37,030 nt of DNA. Source: Pirellulaceae bacterium. GTDB lineage: Bacteria > Planctomycetota > Planctomycetia > Pirellulales > Pirellulaceae. The notes beneath the pieces are model-generated. The model made no database searches and was not told the DNA's origin. It saw nothing but the letters and a program-made list of their open reading frames with translations. Made by a program: the position numbers and the translations under genes. Positions 8,814 to 15,472 of this stretch are shown one piece after another (the stretch's first letter is position 1; every line of letters starts with the position of its first letter). The stretch lies in the NCBI GenBank assembly GCA_016784735.1, contig JADHUC010000093.1, positions 1 to 37,030 on the forward strand, given 5' to 3'.

Positions 8814-9159
8814 TGTATTCCTCCACGGCCGTCGGATACCGTCTGGGCCAAGAACTATTGTGCAAGATACTACAATGATAATGTAATGTAGCAGGCTGAA
8901 ATAGAAGTCCCTGAAAGACGGCTCTACCAAGCCGACTGGATTCTTTGTCGCCCAACTTCTAACCGTCTTTGACCTTTCAAATGTCGCGGGTGCCGGTGGG
9001 ATGGTACAATGCGGCGCGGCGAAGTCACGTGGGGTACGTCTGCTGCCGGACGATACAACAACGTGAATATCGAGGACACGCCGTATCGGTGACCGAAACT
9101 GTCGTTGGAAAGGTGACGGACACGACGCCTGAGGATTGACCGAGAGTACCACCCCAGCG
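8814..9159. other. Intergenic region upstream of the C69 gene; no gene seen
   Basis: This 346-bp stretch separates the stop of the acyltransferase gene from the start of the C69 gene; both are read on the minus strand. An open frame extends from the C69 gene through it, but its sequence is not protein-like, and the GGAGG site and Tat signal fix the C69 start at 8813. An AT-rich patch at about 8855-8890 is the likeliest place for the C69 operon promoter on the minus strand. I could not settle on a clear -35/-10 pair. No RNA gene or repeat was recognised. Confidence 0.5.
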
Positions 9160-10554
9160 TTACAGCCCCTCACGCAACCGTGCGACATACGCGTCGAGCA
9201 CCCGATCGGCATCGTCATGCCTGTGAACCCGCGGGTCGACCTCCAGGCAGAGCGTGATTCTTCCCTCGCAGGCCGTGGCCGCCAGCACCATCGACGTGTT
9301 TGGACGGACGGGCGAGACGTTGACGACGCGTCGCAATCTGAGACCTCCCGCGACGAGGTTTCCGGTCTCCTGGAATTGCGGCTGCCGGAAGTAACGGGCG
9401 ATGGGGCCGAGGTTCGAGAAGGCGGCTGTGCTGTAACAGAACCGCGGACCCATCAACCATCGAAGCGCCGCCGGCCACTTCGACATGATTCGAAGCCCCT
9501 CGAAGAAAAGGACGCTCTTGCCCCACTTGATGACCTCGCCCATCTGTTCGTGTATGCCGTCGAGAAGCCTTTGCGGATCGTCCATCTCCGCCGGCCTCCT
9601 GCCGAAGAATGCATAGCCGAGTTTGTTGCACACCGGCAGATGCAAGTCCTCTTCCGTGCGGATGTTAATCGGCTGCACCATGCGAATGCGTTTGTTGCGT
9701 TCGGGGGCATCGTGCTCCAGGTTCCAATCCCGCATGGCCAGGAAGAAGTCTCGCAACAACAGCGAATTGATTCCCACGCCGGCGGCTTTGGCCGTGACGA
9801 TCAGCCTCCGGGAGATATCTTCATCGAGCGTGACGACTGCCCATGGAGGCCGGTCGAGGTTCGGGCAAGTTGGATCGTAACTTGGGGCGAGCGCGAGAGG
9901 CCGCTCCAGCAGCCACTGGACTGCATCGCGAGAGACCGACGTGGCGGCTTCTAGCTTCGTGCGCCGTGGTGTCTTGATATGGCGCTTCCCGCGAACGACG
10001 ACCTGATCCGGGTCCGGTCGAATCAAGCAACGCGGCTCTCGGCCCTCAAGCCGCGCCGCGTAGAGCGAAAGCCAATGTTCAACCAAGAGGACCGCACCGA
10101 TAGCATCGCCACATGAATGATGGAGATTGACCGTCAGTGTCAACCGCTCGCCATCCTGATGGGCGAGTGCCCGCAAGCCGGGTCTCTTCGTCAAGTCGAT
10201 GCATGACTTGAGAATTCTCGTTCGCTCGGCCAAGACGCCGGGCGTGCCCTCGGGCGACGATTCCCAGTGAAGTTTTGGCAGTGTCGGAGACGGCACCCAG
10301 AAGTGACGCCGCCCCCGTTGTTCGACGGTCGACGTCAATAGCGGTTCGTAGGCCAAAGCCTCTGCGAGCGTTTCGTCGAGGAGTCCGCGATCGGCGACTC
10401 CGTCGAACTCGAAGATCATCCGCGTGAGCGTCGGGTATCCGGGCTGATTGTCCATCAGCATGTAGGTTTCGAACGGTTCGAGCGGAAACGGCTCGCGGAG
10501 AATGCGCTGGCCGCTGGTCGATGTCGTGCGTATTGCCGGAGTCTTGAGTATCAT
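9160..10554 (-). CDS. Condensation-superfamily (CoA-dependent) acyltransferase
   Basis: The product has 464 residues, with no signal peptide or membrane segment. Residues 20-35 (REPFPLEPFETYMLMD) match the start of condensation/wax-ester-synthase/PapA-type acyltransferases, where the N-terminal domain opens with a Pro-rich substrate-entry segment. The catalytic motif H-H-x-x-x-D-G is present as HHSCGDA at residues 145-151: both histidines and the aspartate are kept, the final glycine is alanine. The second half contains VVTLDEDISRRLIVTAKAAG, GINSLLLRDFFLA and a late block (AAFSNLGPIARYF) corresponding to the bridge and floor region. Such enzymes join an acyl group to an alcohol or amine. Acyl donor and acceptor cannot be told. 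It is divergent from the radical SAM gene across a 540-bp gap containing hairpins, and may belong with it and the kinase as one small pathway. Confidence 0.75.
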   Translation of the reverse strand: MILKTPAIRTTSTSGQRILREPFPLEPFETYMLMDNQPGYPTLTRMIFEFDGVADRGLLDETLAEALAYEPLLTSTVEQRGRRHFWVPSPTLPKLHWESSPEGTPGVLAERTRILKSCIDLTKRPGLRALAHQDGERLTLTVNLHHSCGDAIGAVLLVEHWLSLYAARLEGREPRCLIRPDPDQVVVRGKRHIKTPRRTKLEAATSVSRDAVQWLLERPLALAPSYDPTCPNLDRPPWAVVTLDEDISRRLIVTAKAAGVGINSLLLRDFFLAMRDWNLEHDAPERNKRIRMVQPINIRTEEDLHLPVCNKLGYAFFGRRPAEMDDPQRLLDGIHEQMGEVIKWGKSVLFFEGLRIMSKWPAALRWLMGPRFCYSTAAFSNLGPIARYFRQPQFQETGNLVAGGLRLRRVVNVSPVRPNTSMVLAATACEGRITLCLEVDPRVHRHDDADRVLDAYVARLREGL

Positions 10555-10599
10555 TCGATTGCTGCCGCTCGCGCCCGGATGTGGGCCATGGTAGAAACA

Positions 10600-10718
10600 G
10601 TTTCAAAACGGTTGATATAGGACGGTGGCCGGGGTTGGAGCTGTGCGAAACCCCGGCAATCCCAGGACCGGGGCTTCCCTTCGGTCCAGCCCCGGCCATC
10701 CGAGTCGGGTTTTGAAAC
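10600..10718. repeat. Structured intergenic element: two GC hairpins inside an outer inverted repeat
   Basis: An outer inverted pair GTTTCAAAAC (10600-10609) and GTTTTGAAAC (10709-10718) encloses two perfect GC-rich hairpins: GCCGGGGTT/AACCCCGGC (10628-10636 with 10649-10657) and CCGGGGCT/AGCCCCGG (10668-10675 with 10688-10695). The whole 119-bp unit can fold into a cross-shaped structure and looks like a REP/MITE-type element. It lies about 45 bp upstream of the acyltransferase start and about 380 bp before the radical SAM start. No T-run follows either hairpin, so I do not call them terminators. The remainder of the gap to 11094 holds no gene I can support, apart from a possible N-terminal extension of the radical SAM frame. 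Confidence 0.6.
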
Positions 10719-11094
10719 CGCTTCTGGTTGCTTCGGCCATGTTCGTGCGAAGATGCCCGTTCGCTTCAAAGGGGACTGCCCTTGTGACAAGCGTACCTTA
10801 TGCAATTGCCGCAACAGCGATCGCAGAACCCCTTCTCGCAACCACCGCCCTATCCGTCCCCGCCTCAATCGCCGCGTCTCGTCGGAGACGTAGGACGCGT
10901 AAGCTGGCCGGAAGAAAGATTCGCGCCGCAGCCCTACAACCCGCATTGCATGAATAATGTTCATCGGACGCGGCGCTGTGATTGTGGCCGTGCTAGGTTT
11001 GTTTGTCATCGCATCCGGAATCGCGCTCAGCTACTCAAGCCGATCGGGTGCCGGTGAGGATTCCTGTCAGTCCGGCAGAGGGGAGCAATCGATC

Positions 11095-12429
11095 ATGGGT
11101 TTTTGGAATCGGCTCAAAGCAGGTGCATCCATCGCGCGGATGCTGTTGCGGCTGCCGCCGGCCCATTGCTGGTTCATGTTTGGCCAGTTGAGAGACTCGA
11201 AGAAGAAATGGCACAACGGCCGCCTTCGAATCAATTCGTTCTTGCCTCCCTATCCTTCCAGGGCCTTCAACCGCTGGTGCGATCACGCGCTGCACCGCCG
11301 TCGGGTACCGTTGTCGGCGTACATGGCGGTGACGTCGCGATGTCCCTGCCGTTGCAGCCATTGCAGCTACGCACATCGAGGGTATGACGATGTTTCTTCC
11401 GAACGGCTCGCCGCTGCCGTACGGCAAGTCCGCGAGTTGGGCGCTTGCATGATCGGCTTTACGGGCGGAGAACCCCTACTGAGGCCGGACTTGGCCAAAC
11501 TGATCGCCTCGGTCTCCGACGACACCGCCACGTTGCTCTTCACGACGGGGCACCGACTGGACGTGGAGCGTGCAAAGAAATTGGCCGACGCAGGGCTGAC
11601 CACAGCGGTTGTGAGCATCGAGTCGACCGATCCGGACGAACACGACGCCATCCGCGGTCATCGCGGCTCGTTCGCCGGCGTTCAACGAGCCATCGAAGCC
11701 TGTCACCAGGCCGGGGTCTTTACGTCCTTCTCTACCATCGCGTTCGCTGACCGAATCGAATCGGGGCAACTGGATCGGATCTACGAGTTGGCCACGGCGT
11801 GGGGTGTCGGTGAAATGCGAGTTCCCAACCCGGTTGCCACCGGCGGCATTGCCGGATGCAGCGGGTCGATGCTCGATCAGCAGCAGATGGAGTACCTCCG
11901 CCGAATTCACAAGAAATACAACGACCGGAAGAGAGATGGCGGCCCCACCATGGCGTCGATCGCCTACATGGAATCGGACGATCTGTTCGGCTGTGGGGCG
12001 GCCTATCACCACATGTTCGTCGACGACTCCGGAGAGGTCTGCCCATGCGATCTGACTCCCCTCTCCTTCGGTAACCTCCACGAGCGCCCGTTGGCGGAGA
12101 TTTGGGAAGAGATGGGCGAGTACTTCCCGCGGCCAAGGTGCGGGTGCCTGATGAACGAAATCGGCAAACGAATCCCCTGCAACGCCCAACTGCCGCTATT
12201 GCCCTCGCAGAGTCGATCGCTTGTGTCGGCGCCCACCGACGACATGCCACTCCCGCGAGCCTACCAAGGGCTCCTGACGATACCGTCGAAAGGCACGACG
12301 TGCCCGCAAGGAAAAGAAGGCGTGTGCCAGACACCGGCCGGGTCCGATGAAGGCCCGAAAGACACGCCGCACCTTCCGGCGACGTACCCAGTCACCACAT
12401 CAGACTCGGAGTCGCTCCCGCTGCATTAG
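11095..12429 (+). CDS. Radical SAM protein with SPASM/twitch-type C-terminal cysteines
   Basis: The product has 444 residues from the ATG at 11095, preceded by GAGGGGAG. The radical SAM cluster motif is C-x3-C-x2-C at residues 83, 87 and 90 (CPCRCSHC), binding a [4Fe-4S] cluster that cleaves S-adenosylmethionine. GFTGGEPLLRPDL at about 121-133 is the GGEP substrate/SAM motif, and SIESTDPDEHDAIRG resembles the beta-strand-4 region. Near residues 300-345, FGCGAAYHHMFVDDSGEVCP and RCGCLMN give extra cysteines typical of SPASM or twitch domains that hold auxiliary clusters. About 70 residues after that are low-complexity and of unknown role. The frame is open upstream to 10957 and would add a strongly hydrophobic helix (VIVAVLGLFVIASGIAL), but no ribosome site is seen there. 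The substrate is unknown; no peptide precursor gene was found nearby. Confidence 0.82.
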   Translation: MGFWNRLKAGASIARMLLRLPPAHCWFMFGQLRDSKKKWHNGRLRINSFLPPYPSRAFNRWCDHALHRRRVPLSAYMAVTSRCPCRCSHCSYAHRGYDDVSSERLAAAVRQVRELGACMIGFTGGEPLLRPDLAKLIASVSDDTATLLFTTGHRLDVERAKKLADAGLTTAVVSIESTDPDEHDAIRGHRGSFAGVQRAIEACHQAGVFTSFSTIAFADRIESGQLDRIYELATAWGVGEMRVPNPVATGGIAGCSGSMLDQQQMEYLRRIHKKYNDRKRDGGPTMASIAYMESDDLFGCGAAYHHMFVDDSGEVCPCDLTPLSFGNLHERPLAEIWEEMGEYFPRPRCGCLMNEIGKRIPCNAQLPLLPSQSRSLVSAPTDDMPLPRAYQGLLTIPSKGTTCPQGKEGVCQTPAGSDEGPKDTPHLPATYPVTTSDSESLPLH

Positions 12430-12632
12430 CCTGCTGTCGGACCCGTTGACTGACGGTGGACCTGCAAAGCCGCGAACGGCACTCGCTGTCAAAATGGAAA
12501 AGGTTTGACGATTCTTCCGTCTGGCTTTCCGATTCGTTTGTCCCAGCCGACTTGAATTGACTCTTGAAGTGTAAATCGGGTCGGATTATGCCGATTGGGA
12601 CTAGTGTACGGACTCCTCCGTGAATCTCGGTT

Positions 12633-13586
12633 ATGAGGTATTCTTCAGGCGAGGTGTATTCAGTGACCGCGCCCTACCACTCGGCATCGTCAGCATTGCC
12701 CAGTCGGCCCCGCCCCGCCTTGTTTCGCGCGCTCGGCAAGTGCGACCCACCGGCACAGGTTCAGGTTGGTGGTGCGGACTACCGGCGCATCACGATCTTC
12801 AAGCATGATTCTTGGGCGGCCACGGCGCTGTACGAAAACGACTCAGGCCAGCAGGTTGTCTGCAAGTTCAATCGCCGTCAACCCATACTTGGTATTCCCA
12901 TGTTGTGGTTGGGGCGGTTGCTCGCGCGGCGTGAGGCAGGCATGTATGCGCGGCTGGCGCCAGTCTCGCAGGTTCCTGACGGCTGCGGCGACGTCTATGT
13001 TGATGGGGTGCGTTCGACCAATGCCGCGACTCACCGATTCGTAGCCGGCACTCCGCTCTGCAACAACACTGTGGTTGGCGATGCGTTCTTTGACGAGTTG
13101 GAGAGTTTGGTGTCCCGTCTGCATGAACGCCGCATTGCTTACGTCGATCTGCACAAAGTGGAAAACGTCATTGTTGGACAGGATGGCAGGCCGTACCTGA
13201 TCGACTTCCAGATCAGCGTTCATCTTCCTCAGACTTGTTTGTTGAATTGGCTGCTGGGTCTCTTGCAGCGTAGCGACTCATACCACGTCGCCAAAATGAA
13301 ACTTCGACTCCGACCCGACCTCTGCGACTATGATCACCAAACGATCGCCAACAATCGGCCGTGGTGGATCCGGCTGCACCGTTTGGTCGCTGTCCCTTTT
13401 CGATCGACCCGGAGGAGGCTCTTGGTGCTGTTGGGGATCCGGCGGGCCTCTGGCTTGGCATGTACGGAATACGCACCAGAAGACGGCATGCGTGCCGCGG
13501 CGAAACCGATGGTCGAATCGATGCCACCGCGTTTGAGCCCCAAGCCTACGGCCTTTCCAGCAGCAGCGTACCAGCGCGCTGCCTAG
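12633..13586 (+). CDS. RIO/WaaP-like small protein or lipopolysaccharide kinase
   Basis: The product has up to 317 residues. The kinase core is recognisable: QQVVCKFNRRQ at about residues 72-82 supplies the ATP-binding lysine, YVDLHKVENVIV at about 170-181 is the catalytic loop (D-x5-N), and LIDFQIS at about 188-194 takes the place of the DFG motif. Compact kinases of this form occur in RIO and WaaP/Kdo-kinase-like families, which phosphorylate proteins or lipopolysaccharide core sugars. The C-terminal 60 residues are basic then low-complexity. The stop codon TAG (13584-13586) lies inside the left terminal repeat of a MITE-like element, so the native C-terminus may have been altered. ATG 12633 has no clear ribosome site. 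GTG at 12663, after GCGAGGTG, is an alternative that removes 10 residues. It follows the radical SAM gene on the same strand after 203 bp. Confidence 0.68.
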   Translation: MRYSSGEVYSVTAPYHSASSALPSRPRPALFRALGKCDPPAQVQVGGADYRRITIFKHDSWAATALYENDSGQQVVCKFNRRQPILGIPMLWLGRLLARREAGMYARLAPVSQVPDGCGDVYVDGVRSTNAATHRFVAGTPLCNNTVVGDAFFDELESLVSRLHERRIAYVDLHKVENVIVGQDGRPYLIDFQISVHLPQTCLLNWLLGLLQRSDSYHVAKMKLRLRPDLCDYDHQTIANNRPWWIRLHRLVAVPFRSTRRRLLVLLGIRRASGLACTEYAPEDGMRAAAKPMVESMPPRLSPKPTAFPAAAYQRAA

Positions 13587-13713
13587 TGCTTTGTCAATTC
13601 TAAAACGTGGGGTAAGCATCCTGCTTGCCAAGGCCTCCGCCTCGTTCATCGCAAGCTGGAAGCTTACGCCACGAGAACGCGAACCCTAAGTCGAAGAATT
13701 GACAAAGCACTAG
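13583..13713. mobile_element. 131-bp MITE-like element with 19-bp perfect terminal inverted repeats
   Basis: The ends are CTAGTGCTTTGTCAATTCT (13583-13601) and its exact inverse at 13695-13713. Inside, a second imperfect inverted pair, GTGGGGTAAGCATCCTGCTT (from 13607) against GCAAGCTGGAAGCTTACGCC near 13651-13670, allows the unit to fold nearly completely on itself. It encodes no protein. The outermost CTAG contains a TA, which would fit TA-target insertion of IS630/Tc1-type elements, but the mobilising family is not shown. The left end supplies the TAG stop of the kinase gene. Confidence 0.85.
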
Positions 13714-13804
13714 CGTCTTCAGGCGTTTGGGCAGGGCTTATCTTCGTCACTGCAAATCACTGCAGACCGAGCAAGTTCGGTAGCACCACCAGAAGCAAAT
13801 CGCG

Positions 13805-13953
13805 GGCTTCGCTGCCGAAACCGCCTACTCCCGCCGTCTATCGCGCAGATACTCGGCCAGATCCGGTCTTTCGTATTCCGACTGCCAGCTCTCGCGGGAA
13901 GAGCCTTGGGGGACTTCCGTGTTTGTTCACCTCTGCGAAGGCGGCGAGTTGCG
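13805..13953 (-). pseudogene. Displaced copy of the 3' end of the 15473-19900 lyase gene
   Basis: This 149-bp stretch repeats 15453-15600, which codes for the last 42 residues and 20 bp past the stop of the large lyase gene. The first 63 bases are identical. The rest has about 10 mismatches and one extra base (near 13911) that breaks the frame, giving about 93% identity. The homology ends abruptly at both sides. It has no start and cannot be functional. It marks one edge of the small cassette that lies between the two copies. Confidence 0.85.
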
Positions 13954-14022
13954 TCGCAACGTTAAGCCGAGCAACGTCTTACGTCCGAGAGAAACTGCTC
14001 TTTCGGAGGTGGCTTCTGGGTG

Positions 14023-14028
14023 TATAAT
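14023..14028 (+). promoter_or_regulatory. TATAAT -10 box upstream of the HNH cassette
   Basis: A perfect TATAAT lies 70 bp before the first gene of the cassette. The matching -35 position, with a 17-base spacer, is CTTTCG at 14000-14005, a weak match to TTGACA. Placement and orientation fit a promoter for the three-gene unit that begins at 14098. It is outside the repeated 3'-end fragment and therefore belongs to the cassette itself. Confidence 0.45.
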
Positions 14029-14097
14029 TAGCCGTTCCTGCGTGATCGGGCTGGCTTCGACAGAACGTTGGCTATTACATCTTCAAGGAGGAAGTTT

Positions 14098-14373
14098 ATG
14101 CCGTCGCCCCGGAAACTAGTTCAAGGTGTTCTTGAGGGCAGTGCGCACCAACTTGCCTTCCGCATTGCGCAGTCGTTGGAACGTACACTCGTGGCACGGG
14201 CGGTGGAATTCGCTGCACGCGACTCCGACACGCCAGGCGCGGTCGTGGTCACGTCAGAATATATCCGACGCGGTCTCGATGGAGACCTAATCGACGAAGC
14301 TTGTGCAAAGATCGGAGTTGTTCTGGATGGCGAGAGAAAGACAGAACGTTCGAAATCAGCCCTCGGAGCATGA
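14098..14373 (+). CDS. Small hypothetical protein, first gene of the HNH cassette; possible histone-fold
   Basis: The product has 91 residues. The ATG at 14098 follows a strong AAGGAGG. I do not recognise the family. It is mainly helical: a helix around residues 11-25, a long one at about 28-45 (LERTLVARAVEFAARDS), then VVVTSEYIRRGL near 52-63. This long helix, short strand with Thr, then short helix with a conserved I-x-x-x-L resembles the second half of a histone fold. That is a pattern-level inference only. The C-terminus is basic (ERKTERSKS). The next gene starts inside this one (overlap 47 bp), so the two products are probably made together. With the nuclease downstream, a DNA-binding or antitoxin-like role is possible. 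Confidence 0.65.
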   Translation: MPSPRKLVQGVLEGSAHQLAFRIAQSLERTLVARAVEFAARDSDTPGAVVVTSEYIRRGLDGDLIDEACAKIGVVLDGERKTERSKSALGA

Positions 14374-14746
14374 GAGGAGTGCCGATCAACCAGGGGACGT
14401 CGACCTTGACTTGTTCGCTCAAGGACCTCTAAGTTCCATCGTGGAACGGTTTCGATCGCGACTGCTAGGGGAAGCTGCCAAGATCGCTGGAGAACGGAAG
14501 ATTGATGCGAATGATTTGGAGCAGGCGTATGAGCGTCTGCTGCGCCCTGTCAGTGCTGGGGATTGGCCGATTCTGAATCGTCGTCGAGTCTATCTGATCA
14601 AGAAGCAAATCAGCGGTGATGTCTCGCCTGAGGAACTCGTCGAACTCGAGCATCTTCAGGCGCAGGCGGATGGCCATATGAGCGAAGTGGCGCCGCGCCC
14701 GCTGGAAATGCTGTGGGATCTGAAGCGGAAGTTGACCGACCAGTAA
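14327..14746 (+). CDS. Small hypothetical protein, second gene of the HNH cassette; possible histone-fold plus helical tail
   Basis: The product has 139 residues from the ATG at 14327, preceded by GGAG at 8 bases; an in-frame ATG at 14303 is an alternative. The first 30 residues are polar and probably disordered. Residues about 44-72 (RSRLLGEAAKIAGERKID, ANDLEQAYERLL) resemble the end of the archaeal histone fold, where a long helix with E-A-x-K-x-A is followed by I-x-A-x-D-L-E-x-A-x-x-R. Residues 84-113 (NRRRVYLIKKQISGDVS, then EELVELEHLQAQAD) form a helical module seen in many small accessory proteins of unknown function. It overlaps the preceding gene by 47 bp and is followed by the nuclease gene after 18 bp. 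The fold assignment is inference. Confidence 0.65.
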   Translation: MARERQNVRNQPSEHERSADQPGDVDLDLFAQGPLSSIVERFRSRLLGEAAKIAGERKIDANDLEQAYERLLRPVSAGDWPILNRRRVYLIKKQISGDVSPEELVELEHLQAQADGHMSEVAPRPLEMLWDLKRKLTDQ

Positions 14747-14764
14747 CCTTCTCAGGTTCTCTCT

Positions 14765-15367
14765 ATGGAGCCGTTCGTTTACCCTGACGCTGCACACGAG
14801 CGACGGCACGGGCCAATAGGCTACTCGCAACATGAGAGCTACAGGCCCTGGCTGCGTGACGACTTCACATTCCGTTGCGTCTACTGTTTGGCTCGTGAAC
14901 GCTGGCACAAGGGCCACTACGGTTTCCAGGTCGACCACCTCATCCCGAAGGCAGAAGCCCCTACTCGCGCCTTGAAATACGGCAATCTCGTCTATGCGTG
15001 CGAAGCATGCAATAAGATGAAATCGGACGCCGACGGGATCCCCGATCCCTGCGCGGTCGCCTATCGTGACTGCCTCAAGGTGCATGAGAACGGCAGTATT
15101 GTGGCGTTGAACGCCGAGGGCCAGATGTTGGTTGCGGTGTTACGCCTCGACAACGCGGAGAACACGGAGTTTCGACGGCTGACGTTCGAGGTGATTTCGC
15201 TGGCTCGCACCAGGGATCCAGCGATTTACGCGCAGTTGATGGGCTTGCCTGAAGATCTGCCGGACTTGACTCGCAAACGTCCTCCTGGCGGCAACTCGCG
15301 GCCAGAAGGCATCGAAGAGAGTTGGCGGGCGAGGCGGGCAAGGAAGGAACTGCCAGAGATATGTTAG
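14765..15367 (+). CDS. HNH endonuclease
   Basis: The product has 200 residues. The beta-beta-alpha-metal HNH nuclease core is clear: zinc-knuckle cysteines FRCVYC (Cys38, Cys41), VDH at 56-58 with the catalytic histidine, then NLVYACEACNKMKSD with Asn74, Cys79, Cys82, Asn83 and Lys86. The N-terminal 35 residues and the C-terminal 110 residues are not recognised; the latter include RLDNAENTEFRRLTFEVI and a basic tail (RKRPPGG, RARRARKE). Such stand-alone HNH proteins occur in restriction, toxin and phage-defence systems. The ATG at 14765 lies 18 bp after the previous stop, with CAGGTT as a weak ribosome site, so translation may be coupled. The gene closes the cassette. Confidence 0.85.
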   Translation: MEPFVYPDAAHERRHGPIGYSQHESYRPWLRDDFTFRCVYCLARERWHKGHYGFQVDHLIPKAEAPTRALKYGNLVYACEACNKMKSDADGIPDPCAVAYRDCLKVHENGSIVALNAEGQMLVAVLRLDNAENTEFRRLTFEVISLARTRDPAIYAQLMGLPEDLPDLTRKRPPGGNSRPEGIEESWRARRARKELPEIC

Positions 15368-15472
15368 TCGCTCTCACGAGCTTCGTGACGAGTCGGCCAT
15401 ACTGTTGAGCAGACGGGTGAGAGTTTCGGTAACTGAGACGCGAACACCTGTCGGCTTCGCTGCCGAAACCGC

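Noticed and set aside
12430..12632. A peptide precursor gene for the radical SAM protein in the gap before the kinase.
   Set aside because: No short frame with a ribosome site and a leader-like sequence was found.
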